DNA from: Tardiphaga sp. 709
Lineage (GTDB): Bacteria > Pseudomonadota > Alphaproteobacteria > Rhizobiales > Xanthobacteraceae
Length of the DNA stretch: 64,000 nt
Reading direction: 5' to 3'
Assembly (NCBI RefSeq): GCF_032401055.1
Contig: NZ_CP135529.1
Location: forward strand, 5,268,501-5,332,500
Below, piece by piece: positions 16,839-26,193 of this stretch. The number at the start of each line of letters is the position of its first letter. Within the stretch, counting starts at the first letter, position 1. The position numbers were made by a program, and so were the translations under genes. Under the pieces are notes generated by a model that saw only the letters and a list, made by a program, of their open reading frames with translations, was not told the origin of the DNA and searched no databases.

Positions 16839-18440
16839 TCAACCTCCCGATAGCATTGTCCTTACGATTCCATCGGCGGCCCGGAGCGCCAGCTGTATGA
16901 TTGTGAAAGTTGGATTGGCGCTGCCGGAAGTTGGGAATGCCGATGCGCTGGCGATCCAGATGTTGGGGATTGCATGGCATTGTAGATCTGCATTGACCAC
17001 GGACTCCGCTGGCATCGTGCCCATGCGCGTCGTACCTGACGGATGTGAGGTGTCGACGGAGTCCGAGAGCGACAGGGTTCCCTCTAAAACACCCGGATTC
17101 CAGATCACCGGACACAGGGGCTCGATTCCCGCACGAATCCAGAAATTGCTCAGACATTGCACTGTGCGCAGAAACGTCCGGAGCTCGGTCTCACCGGGTG
17201 CCCATTCCAATTTGGGAAGCGGAACGCCGAACCTGTCACGTTTCTGGGATAGTGTGATTTGATTGTCGTAGACGGGGATTTGCTCAATCCGGACATCCAG
17301 ACGCAGTTCAGCGGCGGGCGGCAGAAATGTCTGCTGTGTCAATGCGCGCCATAGGCCAAGGTTTGTAAGCAGATCGCGGTCGACCAAGAGATAAAGGAGT
17401 TTACGCAGCGAATGCTGGATCTCGTGCCGCTGGAAATCGCGAACGAGTGCTCTCAGCCGATCCAGAGGTGTGCCGTCGGAGATGTGTAACCGGACTTCGG
17501 CATAGGCGCTGGCGACGGCGTTCGCATCCTGAGCCTGATCGCTGAGCTGGAAGTAGAGCTTCCGACGGGTGCTTCCCCAATAATCATAGCCGAACAGGCG
17601 GGTCACCCGGTCATCGTCGGTCGGCAGAAGCCGGCCAACTTCGAGCCGGATATGATCTTGAAAATAGTGGCCTAACGCGTTGCATCTCTCGAACGCGCGA
17701 TTTTGCGACTGCTGATCTAGAATCAGAAGAAGCCGCGTCGTCTCGATCGTGCCCGCCGAGATGAGGAACTGATCCGCGTTGACTGTGAGTTTGCGACCGC
17801 TGAGGGAGCGGGCTTCGACTGACGTTAGCCGGCCCGTTGCTGGATCGACCCCCAGACCGCAGACTGTTGCTCCAAGATAAAGCTGAAGTGCGGAGCTGCG
17901 TGTGATCTGCCGTTGCAGCCGCTGACCAATATTGCGGCGCCGAAAATTTGGCCATTTCGGTAGCCGGATGTGAATGTCCGGGTCGCATCGTGGAATGACA
18001 GAGTTAGGATCTATCCCATCAAGGACGTCTCCCTCGAACGCACTATTGTCCAGGCCAAATAGGTCTTCGATTTCTGGTGTATAGATGTCGAGCTCATGAA
18101 TCGGGAACGGCCAGCCGTCCAGCGACAGGTGTGGACGCGGGCCAGTGTCGTGCGGCGTTAGAGGAAGAAGGCGCCCACCCCATCGACGTGATGTACCTCC
18201 GAGACCGCGAAGCCGCCCCGTCATGGCGCCAGCATATGACGTCGATGAGGTGTCTGCGCGATTCAATTCGTCGATGTCGGGTTCGAGCGTCTGATAGCCG
18301 CTTTCAAGCAGGACAACCGAATAGCCCTGTTTTGCGAGACGTAGTGATGCGACGAGACCGGCAAAGCCAGCTCCAATGACGCATATCTGCGCGAACTTCG
18401 CCTCGTCATTCTCTTCAACGCGGAGGTCTCGAATAGACAT
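16839..18440 (-). CDS. GMC-family FAD-dependent oxidoreductase
   Basis: About 533 residues from ATG 18440 (a GTG eight codons earlier is possible). N-terminal FAD fold CVIGAGFAGLVASLRLA near residues 20-36, followed by GRLRGLGGTSRRWGGR. The C-terminal GMC domain reads DTSHPSGTTRMG ... NADLQCH, then NIWIASASAFPTSGSANPT, the standard last FAD-contacting block containing the expected His. GMC enzymes oxidise alcohol groups, often of sugars or sterols. Its place among exopolysaccharide genes suggests oxidation of a sugar or alcohol on the polymer precursor, but no substrate can be read from the sequence. No signal peptide is visible. Confidence 0.82.
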   Translation of the reverse strand: MSIRDLRVEENDEAKFAQICVIGAGFAGLVASLRLAKQGYSVVLLESGYQTLEPDIDELNRADTSSTSYAGAMTGRLRGLGGTSRRWGGRLLPLTPHDTGPRPHLSLDGWPFPIHELDIYTPEIEDLFGLDNSAFEGDVLDGIDPNSVIPRCDPDIHIRLPKWPNFRRRNIGQRLQRQITRSSALQLYLGATVCGLGVDPATGRLTSVEARSLSGRKLTVNADQFLISAGTIETTRLLLILDQQSQNRAFERCNALGHYFQDHIRLEVGRLLPTDDDRVTRLFGYDYWGSTRRKLYFQLSDQAQDANAVASAYAEVRLHISDGTPLDRLRALVRDFQRHEIQHSLRKLLYLLVDRDLLTNLGLWRALTQQTFLPPAAELRLDVRIEQIPVYDNQITLSQKRDRFGVPLPKLEWAPGETELRTFLRTVQCLSNFWIRAGIEPLCPVIWNPGVLEGTLSLSDSVDTSHPSGTTRMGTMPAESVVNADLQCHAIPNIWIASASAFPTSGSANPTFTIIQLALRAADGIVRTMLSGG

Positions 18441-18585
18441 TCGCTCATCCGCAGTCGGTCGCACGGCTCAAGCGCGATGCGATGGATTAAGGAGAATGGA
18501 AGGATCGCCCCGGGGATAGCGTTGCAAGAAGAATGCCGCGTGGCTCCGACGGGAGCCAGGCAGCGTCGTCGGTAACGGTCTCGCA

Positions 18586-18780
18586 TCAATTAATATTGTT
18601 CTCGATCGACGTTCGAAAGCGGCCCCACGTCGACACCACGAAATCGCAGCGCTGACATCTCACTTCCTGATCTTCCCGGAGAAGCTTGGGAATTCGGATG
18701 GATGGGCTCCCGCACGCAGCGCAGTGGAATTCGCGCCAACCCGACGAACGAGATTCCTTCTCCCAGCTACGGTCCGGCAT
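18586..18780 (-). CDS. Small putative zinc-ribbon protein
   Basis: About 64 residues from ATG 18780, which has GAGAGG 6 bases upstream (a GTG two codons earlier is the longest start). Two cysteine pairs, FHCAACGS and VRCQRCDF, 20 residues apart, form a likely zinc ribbon. The rest is charged with no membrane segment. Located upstream of the GMC oxidoreductase on the same strand. Function unknown; the cysteine spacing is the only support beyond the ribosome-binding site. Confidence 0.5.
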   Translation of the reverse strand: MPDRSWEKESRSSGWREFHCAACGSPSIRIPKLLREDQEVRCQRCDFVVSTWGRFRTSIENNIN

Positions 18781-18920
18781 ACGCACCTCTCAAGCTCGAG
18801 ATGAACTACTCATGCAATAGTGAGGCCAGCTCTGGCATGTCGATTGCTTGACACCGGATGTATTGCGTCGTGGGCTTCATGCCCTGGGTCGGCGACCGAT
18901 TTCGACGGAGCAAAGGACCT

Positions 18921-20054
18921 ATGACCTATTCCGCAACTCATCCGACGCCGGAAGTCATTGATGAGCAGAAGTCGCAGCAGGAGCCGCGTGCTGGAAGGCT
19001 GGAATCGGCGTCGACTGATGCGTTCAAAGGTATCTGCATCTTCCTTATCATCTTCGGACATAACAAAAGCCTGGAATATGCGAGCCCGGAGTTCCGGGCT
19101 TTTCTGTATTTGTTTCACGTCGCGATGTTCTTGTACTTGCCGTTCCTGAGGCCGTGGCAGGCGTGGGGGCGGGCAAAACCACTCGACCTGATCATCCGCT
19201 ACGGCTGGCCATGTGTGGTGTTCACACTCGTCTACTCAGTTATCTTTGTAAAATTCTCCGGTCGCTCATTGACCGAAGTACCCATGCTGGTCGCCGAAGC
19301 CGTGCTTGCCATGAGCGCGCGCGGCTTCGATCACGCGACGGGCCTTCAGCTGCTCTGGTTCTTGCCAGCGCTGATCGGTATCCGTTTCGCGATGATGCTC
19401 GTGGCACCGATCGCAGGCGCGCAATTATGGCCTGTTCTGGCCGTCGCGGCTTTTGCACACAGTCTGGTAGGTCTGTTGCCGGAGAGTCTGAAATACGTCA
19501 CGCCATTCGGGTGGCCGATTGCGGCGTTGCTGCTGTTTCCGGGAATGGTAATTGCGCTCCTTGATCTTGGGCGACGCCGAATACCAGTGTGGATGCTTAT
19601 CGGCCTTGGCGCGATTGCATTGACGCTCATGCTCGCGACGGGGCTGATCAATCGTGGTCATCCGCTCAATGTCGGAATGATCTTTGTGCCCTCAATCGCA
19701 ACGCCGTTGAAATTGATTGCACTCGACCTTATCCAGATATGGGCCTTTGTTACCCTCATGGCCGTCAGCCGGTTATTGCCGGTGCAAAGGTTGTTCAGCG
19801 GGCTTGGCAGGATGTCCTTCGAGCTCTTTGTGCTTCACCAGCCGATCTATATCGGGATCCGCGCGATCTCGCCGGCGGTGCTGGTCACCAGTTGGGGACC
19901 TTGGGTGACAGGCGCTGTGACACTCGCTTTGACGATTGCAATCGCTGTGGGTGTTGCTGTCGCCATTCGCAGCGTGCCGCCAGTGCACAGGCTCCTGTTT
20001 CCGGCCGGTGTTGGATCCTTCGGTCGCTTGTGGAGTCCACACCTGCAGCAGTGA
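18921..20054 (+). CDS. Acyltransferase family 3 membrane protein
   Basis: About 377 residues with some ten hydrophobic segments. The first, STDAFKGICIFLIIFGHNK, carries the family's catalytic-type His in an F-G-H context, and LGRMSFELFVLHQPIYI near the C-terminus is the typical late helix. Start moved to ATG 18921, which has AAAGGA and GGAG upstream; the longest frame adds 21 unlikely residues. Family members O-acetylate or O-acylate polysaccharide residues in the membrane. First gene of a plus-strand run leading to the arabinose-lipid genes. Confidence 0.8.
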   Translation: MTYSATHPTPEVIDEQKSQQEPRAGRLESASTDAFKGICIFLIIFGHNKSLEYASPEFRAFLYLFHVAMFLYLPFLRPWQAWGRAKPLDLIIRYGWPCVVFTLVYSVIFVKFSGRSLTEVPMLVAEAVLAMSARGFDHATGLQLLWFLPALIGIRFAMMLVAPIAGAQLWPVLAVAAFAHSLVGLLPESLKYVTPFGWPIAALLLFPGMVIALLDLGRRRIPVWMLIGLGAIALTLMLATGLINRGHPLNVGMIFVPSIATPLKLIALDLIQIWAFVTLMAVSRLLPVQRLFSGLGRMSFELFVLHQPIYIGIRAISPAVLVTSWGPWVTGAVTLALTIAIAVGVAVAIRSVPPVHRLLFPAGVGSFGRLWSPHLQQ

Positions 20055-20120
20055 GAAACCTGGCCTGGCGGAGCCGGCGAATGGGCAAGTTCAAGGTAAA
20101 CAGGGCAGATTGAGGCAATC

Positions 20121-21451
20121 ATGCAGGCCGAGACGAGTTCTTCGAATGACGCAAGCGCCGTCAAAGAGATGGCTCGCGCCGCAGCTCTTTATATCAGGCC
20201 AGGAGGCTCATTCGTCCTGCTTGGCATTGCCTTTGTCCTGACGCTTGCGATGCTTGCGCATAACGGCATTTTCGGCGTTGTCGAGACGTTCTCGGACGAG
20301 CATGACCATTTCAAGCGGTCAATGATGTTCGCCAGCATTGTCCGCGGAAATGCAAATCTCGAGACCATCGGCACGTTCTATGCGGGGGAATCTGGCCGCC
20401 GCTCTATCCGATGCTGATGGGCAGCATCCAGGCACTAACGAACTGCGGTGTGGGGTTTCTTCGGGGAATTAATGTATTGCTGACCTATGGTGGCTTTGGG
20501 TTTCTGATCGCCGCGATAGCGCAGCCATGGGGCCGCTATATCGGTATCGCCGTTGTCGCCCTGTTCGTTGTCGGAACACATTATTACTTTCAAATTCGTC
20601 CTGAAAGCCTGGTACTCCTGTTGCTTGGCGCAGCGATATTTCTGATCGTGAAGTATCGCCTGTTCTCCGTTGGCACGCAGGGACAGCCCAGCCGATATGT
20701 GCTTTGCGGGGCATTGTTCGCGATGGCTTGTCTGACACACGCTTTCGTTGCGGTGCTGGCCATTTATCTTGTGATACTCGCTCTGCTCAGGATCCGGTAT
20801 CGGTTCCATTTTGTGGTGGCATTTGCCCTGATCGCCGGGCCCTACGTTGCTGCGCAGGCGATGATTCATAACGGCGTGGTGCTGTTCGCGACCACGGCCG
20901 AGGAAAATCTTGCACGGAACAATAATGTGTTCCTTCGGAATCATGAGCGACCGCAGGCGGATGAACTGCTCTTCGCGGAAATGGAGCGGCGGTATAAAGC
21001 GGGTGACAAGGTGACATACCCGCGCCCCATGTTGTTGCCCCAGGGAAGATACGAGCAGTGGCTCCATGACGAAAACAAGCGCCGCATATTCAAGGAAATG
21101 GCCATGGAGGAGGTCCGCGCCGATCCGGCGGGCGTAGCGATCCGGGCGATGCAGCGCGCCACCGGCCTGATTGGCGGAGAGGGCTGTGTCCCGGGCCAGC
21201 GTTATGGCTGTAATGTCAGCCCAAAGCTCGACCTGATGGCATTCTACGGCCTCGAGCTAATGGCACTCATCGGTTTGATTTATGCGGCACGAAGTGAACG
21301 AATTCGAGTTTCATCATTCTCATTTGCAATCGCATGCGTCGCGTTGCTCGCTCCCATGATTGTCACCCAGGCGGTGGAGCGCCAGTTCGTTATTGTGCTG
21401 GTATTGGCATCGTTCGGTGGATTGGCTCGCCTCAAATCGCCGCGAACATAG
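20121..21451 (+). pseudogene. GT-C-like polytopic glycosyltransferase, interrupted by a frameshift
   Basis: Two frames join into one membrane protein of about 443 residues. The first (20121-20417) gives helix 1 (SFVLLGIAFVLTLAMLA) and a first loop with DEHDHFKRSM, an acidic motif as in the first external loop of GT-C transferases. The second enters as IWPPLYPMLMGSIQALTN, and continues through about nine hydrophobic segments to 21451. Loss of one G from the run at 20384-20388 explains the shift: restoring it gives TFYAGGIWPPLYP. GT-C enzymes use polyprenyl-phosphate sugars outside the membrane, which fits the arabinose-lipid genes downstream. Either real inactivation or a base-calling error in the G-run. 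Confidence 0.7.
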
Positions 21452-21704
21452 GCACCGCGCGCGACGCGGGCGCGGTCCGCAGTGCGAGCGATGCGCCATA
21501 GGACATCGCGCGCTTCCGAAGAAAAACCTGCGGAAGGCTAATTTTGCAGGAAAAGTAAGTCTCGGTTCCATCCGAACAAACTCGGAAGTGTAGTTTCTGG
21601 AGATGTCGTAAATGAAGGCGTTTCCTGCATATAATATGTACTTGCCGAAAATTGTACGCGTTCGATAGCCTACTCGAAGTGGAATTTTCCTTTAGGAGGA
21701 TCCA

Positions 21705-22895
21705 TTGCGTTTCGCAGCTTTAGACGGCTGGCGTGGTATAGCAGCCATCGGGGTTGCAGTTTTCCATCTCAGTGTTTTAGGTCATTTTTTTGATATTCCC
21801 TTTGTCCGAAAGGCGGACGTATTCGTCGATTTCTTCTTTGTCCTGAGCGGTTTTGTTCTTACTCACGCTTATGGCAATCGCCTCTCGAACAAAGACGAAT
21901 TTTTTCGTTTCGCTATTCGTCGCTTCGGCCGGCTGTGGCCGTTGCATATCGTCACGACGCTTGTTCTGGTCGCAAGCGAGGTCCTGAAGTACGCGACGAT
22001 GAAGTTTGCTGGCCTCGGTGCGGGCGCGCCTGCATTTGCCGGGCGGACGAGCGTGGAGGCGCTCATCTATAATGTATTCTTGCTGCATGGTCTTGGCTTC
22101 TTCCCGGACTTCACCTGGAACCTGCCGAGTTGGAGCATCAGTACTGAATTCTACGTCTATGCAGCATTCGCAAGTATTTGCGTGGCGTTCGGACGGCCAT
22201 CGGTGGTGATTGCGGGGGTAGCGGCTGCGCTGGCTGCTGCCGTCTTCTACATCTTGATCGGTCAGCGTGCCGGGCCGCCGCCGCTCTATACTGCTGTTCC
22301 GCGATGTATGTGCGAATTCTTCGTCGGCGTTTTCGTTTACCGGCTCTTTCGCATGACGCCGCCGTTGGGGATACGTGTAGCGTCGTGGTTCGAGATCCCA
22401 ATCGTTATTGTGATGGTCGTTCTGCTTTCGGTGTCATCCCGCAGCCAGCTGGCGCTCGTGAGCCCAATCCTTTTTGGAGCGGTTGTCTTTGTCTTCGCGG
22501 GCGGGGGTGGGATCGTGTCGCGCGGCCTCATGTGGCGGCCGCTTCAGAGTATGGGGGAAATTTCTTACTCGATCTATTTGGTTCATTTTGTTGTCCTGAC
22601 CATTTTCAATGCGCTGACGCGGGCGCTGGAGCAAAAATTGCATATGCCGCTGCGCGCGCAGTTCGTTCATGACGGAGCGCCGTTCGATGTTCTCACGGTG
22701 GGCGGCCCCTGGTTTCTGGATCTCGTAGCGGTTGGCTATCTCGTCATCGTGATCTTCGTGTCGCGTCATACGTACAATCTGATTGAAGTCCCGGCTCGGG
22801 ATTTTTTCAACAATGTGGCCGCAAACATGTTTCCGGTCGCACCTGCGGGGAGTGCAGAGAAGCCGATTCCGTGTGGCCTGCGGGATGCGCTCTGA
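21705..22895 (+). CDS. Acyltransferase family 3 (OafA-like) membrane protein
   Basis: A 396-residue polytopic protein starting with TTG, supported by AGGAGGA five bases upstream. The N-terminus FAALDGWRGIAAIGVAVFHL is the classic acyltransferase-3 opening with conserved Arg and His; FVDFFFVLSGFVLTHAY follows, and PSWSISTEFYVY and SYSIYLVHFVVL are the later landmarks. Predicted to O-acetylate a sugar of the polysaccharide. It sits between the broken GT-C gene and the HAD-UbiA gene. Confidence 0.88.
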   Translation: MRFAALDGWRGIAAIGVAVFHLSVLGHFFDIPFVRKADVFVDFFFVLSGFVLTHAYGNRLSNKDEFFRFAIRRFGRLWPLHIVTTLVLVASEVLKYATMKFAGLGAGAPAFAGRTSVEALIYNVFLLHGLGFFPDFTWNLPSWSISTEFYVYAAFASICVAFGRPSVVIAGVAAALAAAVFYILIGQRAGPPPLYTAVPRCMCEFFVGVFVYRLFRMTPPLGIRVASWFEIPIVIVMVVLLSVSSRSQLALVSPILFGAVVFVFAGGGGIVSRGLMWRPLQSMGEISYSIYLVHFVVLTIFNALTRALEQKLHMPLRAQFVHDGAPFDVLTVGGPWFLDLVAVGYLVIVIFVSRHTYNLIEVPARDFFNNVAANMFPVAPAGSAEKPIPCGLRDAL

Positions 22896-23009
22896 AGTCT
22901 AAGGCGGCGGCAGGTGGGGCCTCGATGGGCTAGCGCAAGGCGAGACGAGATGCAGACGAATTGATGTGAGACGACCTGCAATACTGTGAGGCGAGCTGGA
23001 GTAAGGCGT

Positions 23010-24449
23010 ATGGGCTTAGCAGAAGCGTCGTTATCCGGTATGTCGGTTCCGCTTATTGTTGACGTCGACGGAACACTCCTGAAGACAGATTTGCTTGTTG
23101 AGACATTTCTCGCGTTGCTTTCGCGCAAGCCATTGAGAGCGCTGCTGGCACTGGCGGAGTTGCGGAAGGGCAAGGCTGCGTTCAAGGCGCGGCTGGCGAG
23201 CGAAGCAGAGATCGATATCTCGCTGATGCCCGTGCGGGAAGAGGTCATCACCTTCCTTCACGGTGAGAAGGCTCGAGGGCGGAAGATCTATCTCGCGTCT
23301 GCGGCAGACGCGCAGCTCGTATCCGCATTGTCCGATCACCTCGGCCTGTTCGACGGTGTGCTTGGATCGGACGGCACGATCAACCTGTCTGGTGCGGCCA
23401 AGGCGGATGCCTTGTGCGAGCGATTTGGCAAGGCTCAGTTCGACTATGTTGGCGACAGCCGGGCGGACCTCAAGGTCTGGAGCACCTGCAACGTTGCGAT
23501 CGTCGCGGGTGGTCGTGGCGCGTGGCGCTCCGGGATTTCAGGCTGCCAGCCGGGCGTAGTGGAGATTGTCGGGTCCCAGCCGGGCCTTCGCGATTACATC
23601 TCGGCGCTGCGCCCGCATCAATGGCTGAAGAACGCGCTCGTGTTTGTTCCCGCTATCGCTGGACACGTCCTGATGACGACCTGGTTCGGGTCGATTCTCG
23701 CCTTCATCAGTTTCTGCCTGTGCGCGTCCGCAGTCTATATTCTTAACGACCTGCTCGATCTGCGAGCCGACCGGCAGCACCCGCGCAAGCGCAATCGTCC
23801 GTTCGCATCAGGGCGCGTTCCCATCATCCATGGGGCGGTGATGGCGCCGAGCCTGCTGCTTGCGGCGTTCTCCCTCACATTGTTTCTGCCGAAGGTCTTT
23901 GCGATTGTCCTGGCCGGCTACCTGGTTTTGACAACGCTTTATTCCTTTTGGCTCAAGCGCAAAGTGTTGGTGGACGTCATCGCGCTTGCGTGCCTGTATG
24001 CCGCGAGGGTGATCGGCGGATCAGTGGCGACCGGCGTGCTGATCTCGCAGTGGTTGGAAGCGTTCTCCATCTTCCTGTTCCTCAGCCTCGCCCTCGTGAA
24101 GCGTTCCGGTGAATTAGTCGATCGCGTTAAAAGTGGACGTGGTGATCCGGGCGGACGAGGGTATAGGCTCGACGATTTGCCGGTGATCGAGTCCATGGCC
24201 GCTGCCAGCGGCTATTTGTCGGCGTTGGTGATGGCGCTCTACCTGAACAGCGAGGCTGTCGTAAACCTCTATAACAAGCCGCATCGACTTCTGCTGATCT
24301 GCGTGGCGTTGCTGTTCTGGACGAGCCGGATGTTGCTCAAGGCTCATCGCGGACAGATGGATGATGATCCCATCGTCTTCGCTGCGCGGGACCGGGTCAG
24401 TCTGGGCGTCGGAGCAATATGCCTCGGCGTCGTGTATATCAGCCTATGA
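23010..24449 (+). CDS. HAD phosphatase - UbiA prenyltransferase fusion (polyprenyl-P-phosphoribose synthase/phosphatase)
   Basis: About 479 residues. Residues 1-190 are a HAD domain (DVDGT with Asp18/Asp20, and YVGDSRADLKVW near 146). Residues about 195-479 are a UbiA-type prenyltransferase with eight or nine helices and the polyprenyl-substrate motif NDLLDLRAD at 246-254 followed by HPRKRNRP. In mycobacteria the UbiA protein Rv3806c joins PRPP to decaprenyl phosphate and a separate phosphatase removes the 5-phosphate; this fusion could do both. ATG 23010 is chosen because GGAG precedes it by 8 bases; a GTG at 22986 and an ATG at 23040 are alternatives. The stop overlaps gtrA by 4 bases. Confidence 0.85.
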   Translation: MGLAEASLSGMSVPLIVDVDGTLLKTDLLVETFLALLSRKPLRALLALAELRKGKAAFKARLASEAEIDISLMPVREEVITFLHGEKARGRKIYLASAADAQLVSALSDHLGLFDGVLGSDGTINLSGAAKADALCERFGKAQFDYVGDSRADLKVWSTCNVAIVAGGRGAWRSGISGCQPGVVEIVGSQPGLRDYISALRPHQWLKNALVFVPAIAGHVLMTTWFGSILAFISFCLCASAVYILNDLLDLRADRQHPRKRNRPFASGRVPIIHGAVMAPSLLLAAFSLTLFLPKVFAIVLAGYLVLTTLYSFWLKRKVLVDVIALACLYAARVIGGSVATGVLISQWLEAFSIFLFLSLALVKRSGELVDRVKSGRGDPGGRGYRLDDLPVIESMAAASGYLSALVMALYLNSEAVVNLYNKPHRLLLICVALLFWTSRMLLKAHRGQMDDDPIVFAARDRVSLGVGAICLGVVYISL

Positions 24450-24874
24450 AGTCATCAACTCATAGCTTGATCGCGACTTATGTCGTCTTTTGCATGATAG
24501 CAATGGCGACCAACCTCGGGACGCAGAACGCATTAAACTGGCTGTTGGTAAAGCAGGGAGTCGCTGACCAGCTTCGGCTGCTTGTCGTACTCGCCGGCGG
24601 TACACTGGCGGGCCTTTTGATTAAGTACGTGCTGGACAAGCGCTATATCTTCGAGGACCGCAGCCGCGACCTTAACTCTCATGCGCGCAAGTTCTCGATG
24701 TATACGGCGATGGGACTAGTGACGACGGCCATCTTCTGGATATTTGAAGCTGTGGCGTTCTTCATCGTGCCGACGACAGCGGGACTGATGATCGGCGGCG
24801 CGATCGGGCTCACGATCGGCTATGTCATCAAGTACCACCTCGATCGGCGATTTGTCTTTGAGGCGGCGGTATGA
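24446..24874 (+). CDS. GtrA-family membrane protein (candidate lipid-arabinose translocation partner)
   Basis: About 142 residues, four hydrophobic segments, with the GtrA/DPMS C-terminal repeats GTLAGLLIKYVLDKRYIF and IGLTIGYVIKYHLDRRFVF, each ending in the characteristic R-x-x-F. The longest frame begins at 24419, but ATG 24446 overlaps the preceding stop (ATGA) and starts just before helix 1. In Mycobacterium the GtrA protein Rv3789 sits directly before dprE1 and dprE2 and has been linked to decaprenyl-phospho-arabinose translocation or to recruiting the arabinosyltransferase AftA. The same order here argues for a like role. Confidence 0.85.
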   Translation: MKSSTHSLIATYVVFCMIAMATNLGTQNALNWLLVKQGVADQLRLLVVLAGGTLAGLLIKYVLDKRYIFEDRSRDLNSHARKFSMYTAMGLVTTAIFWIFEAVAFFIVPTTAGLMIGGAIGLTIGYVIKYHLDRRFVFEAAV

Positions 24875-26193
24875 TGCTTTCGGGATGGGGACGATATCCT
24901 GTGCTGCCATGCACAGCCCGGAAGGCGCGCGGCGAAGCTGATGTTATAAAGTTGATGGCTTCAACAACAAGCCTGATCGCTCGCGGAGCCGGCCGCGCCT
25001 ATGGCGACGCGGCATTGAATTCGCAGATGACGCTGCTGATGGAGGGCAGCAACCGCATTCTTTTTTTCGACGACGCGACGGGGCGCCTGACATGCGAGGC
25101 GGGAGTGCTTCTCGCCGACATCCTGAACGTCTTCGTGCCGCAGGGCTGGTTTCCGCCCGTTACGCCGGGCACGCAATACGTGACTGTGGGAGGCATGATC
25201 GCCTCGGACGTCCATGGAAAGAATCATCATGGTGCGGGCAGTTTTGGCGAATATGTTGAGTCCCTTGAACTCGCGGTCAGCGATGGACGAACGTTGCGCT
25301 GTGCGGATGATGAGAATGCCGACCTGTTCAATGCCACGATCGGCGGCATGGGACTGACCGGCGTCATCCTGCGCGCGACCTTCCGCATGCTGCGCATCGA
25401 GACGGACCTGATCGTTCAGGAGACGATCCGCGCAAACAACCTGAGAGAAGCTTTCGACGTCCTGGAGAACTCGCTCTCGGCAACGTATTCGGTCGCATGG
25501 ATCGATAGCTTGGCAAGGGATGACAAGCTTGGCCGCTCGGTTGTGTTCACGGGAGAGCATCTGGCGGCGGCGGAATTGCCGAAGGATCGGACATCTGTGC
25601 CATTTTCCGCCAAGCTTCCGAACGGGCGAAAAGTGCCATTCGACCTTCCCGGAATGACTCTGAACAGATTTAGCGTATCAGCCTTCAATGCACTCTATGT
25701 CGGATCGCGCAAATTCGGGCGCTCGTTGATCAATTTCCAGCCTTACTTCTACCCTCTGGATAGTATCGCGGAATGGAACCGGATCTACGGGCGTGCGGGC
25801 TTCGTTCAGTATCAGGTGGCATTTCCGCGCGAGAGCAGTTTCGAAGGGATAAGCGCGATCCTTCGGACTGCCTCTGACTACGGACTGGGGTCATTTCTCT
25901 CCGTATTGAAGCTCTGTGGTAGACAGCGGAATAGTCCACTTTCGTTTCCACGGGAGGGCTACACGCTGACTCTCGATTATCCCATTAGAGCAAGAACTTT
26001 CAGCATGCTCCTGGAACTTGATCGCATCGTCGATGATCACGGGGGGCGGATCTATCTGGCGAAGGATGCCAGGATGGGAGCCCGCATGCTGGAGCGTGGA
26101 TATCCGCGGATCGCTGAATTTGCGGCTGTACGGCAACGGTTCGATCCAGATCGCAAAATGCGTTCCTTACTCTCTGACCGACTGGGCATCTAA
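24871..26193 (+). CDS. dprE1: DprE1-like FAD-dependent polyprenyl-phosphoryl-ribose oxidase
   Basis: Oxidises the 2-hydroxyl of polyprenyl-phospho-ribose to the keto intermediate, first half of the ribose-to-arabinose epimerisation. The 440-residue product has the VAO/FAD fold: RGAGRAYGDAALN at 38-50, TPGTQYVTVGGMIASDVHG near 98-116 with KNHHGAGSFG after it, and the C-terminal YLAKDARM with Lys398. Alignment by eye with the mycobacterial enzyme gives a constant offset of 20, placing Lys398 on Lys418 and Thr367 on Cys387, the benzothiazinone target cysteine. Start overlaps the GtrA stop by 4 bases, stop overlaps the next start by 1. Confidence 0.9.
   Translation: MMLSGWGRYPVLPCTARKARGEADVIKLMASTTSLIARGAGRAYGDAALNSQMTLLMEGSNRILFFDDATGRLTCEAGVLLADILNVFVPQGWFPPVTPGTQYVTVGGMIASDVHGKNHHGAGSFGEYVESLELAVSDGRTLRCADDENADLFNATIGGMGLTGVILRATFRMLRIETDLIVQETIRANNLREAFDVLENSLSATYSVAWIDSLARDDKLGRSVVFTGEHLAAAELPKDRTSVPFSAKLPNGRKVPFDLPGMTLNRFSVSAFNALYVGSRKFGRSLINFQPYFYPLDSIAEWNRIYGRAGFVQYQVAFPRESSFEGISAILRTASDYGLGSFLSVLKLCGRQRNSPLSFPREGYTLTLDYPIRARTFSMLLELDRIVDDHGGRIYLAKDARMGARMLERGYPRIAEFAAVRQRFDPDRKMRSLLSDRLGI

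Noticed and set aside
17115-17145. A tRNA T-loop-like string (GGCTCGATTCCCGC)
   Set aside because: Lies inside the GMC oxidoreductase gene and no acceptor or anticodon stem can be built around it.
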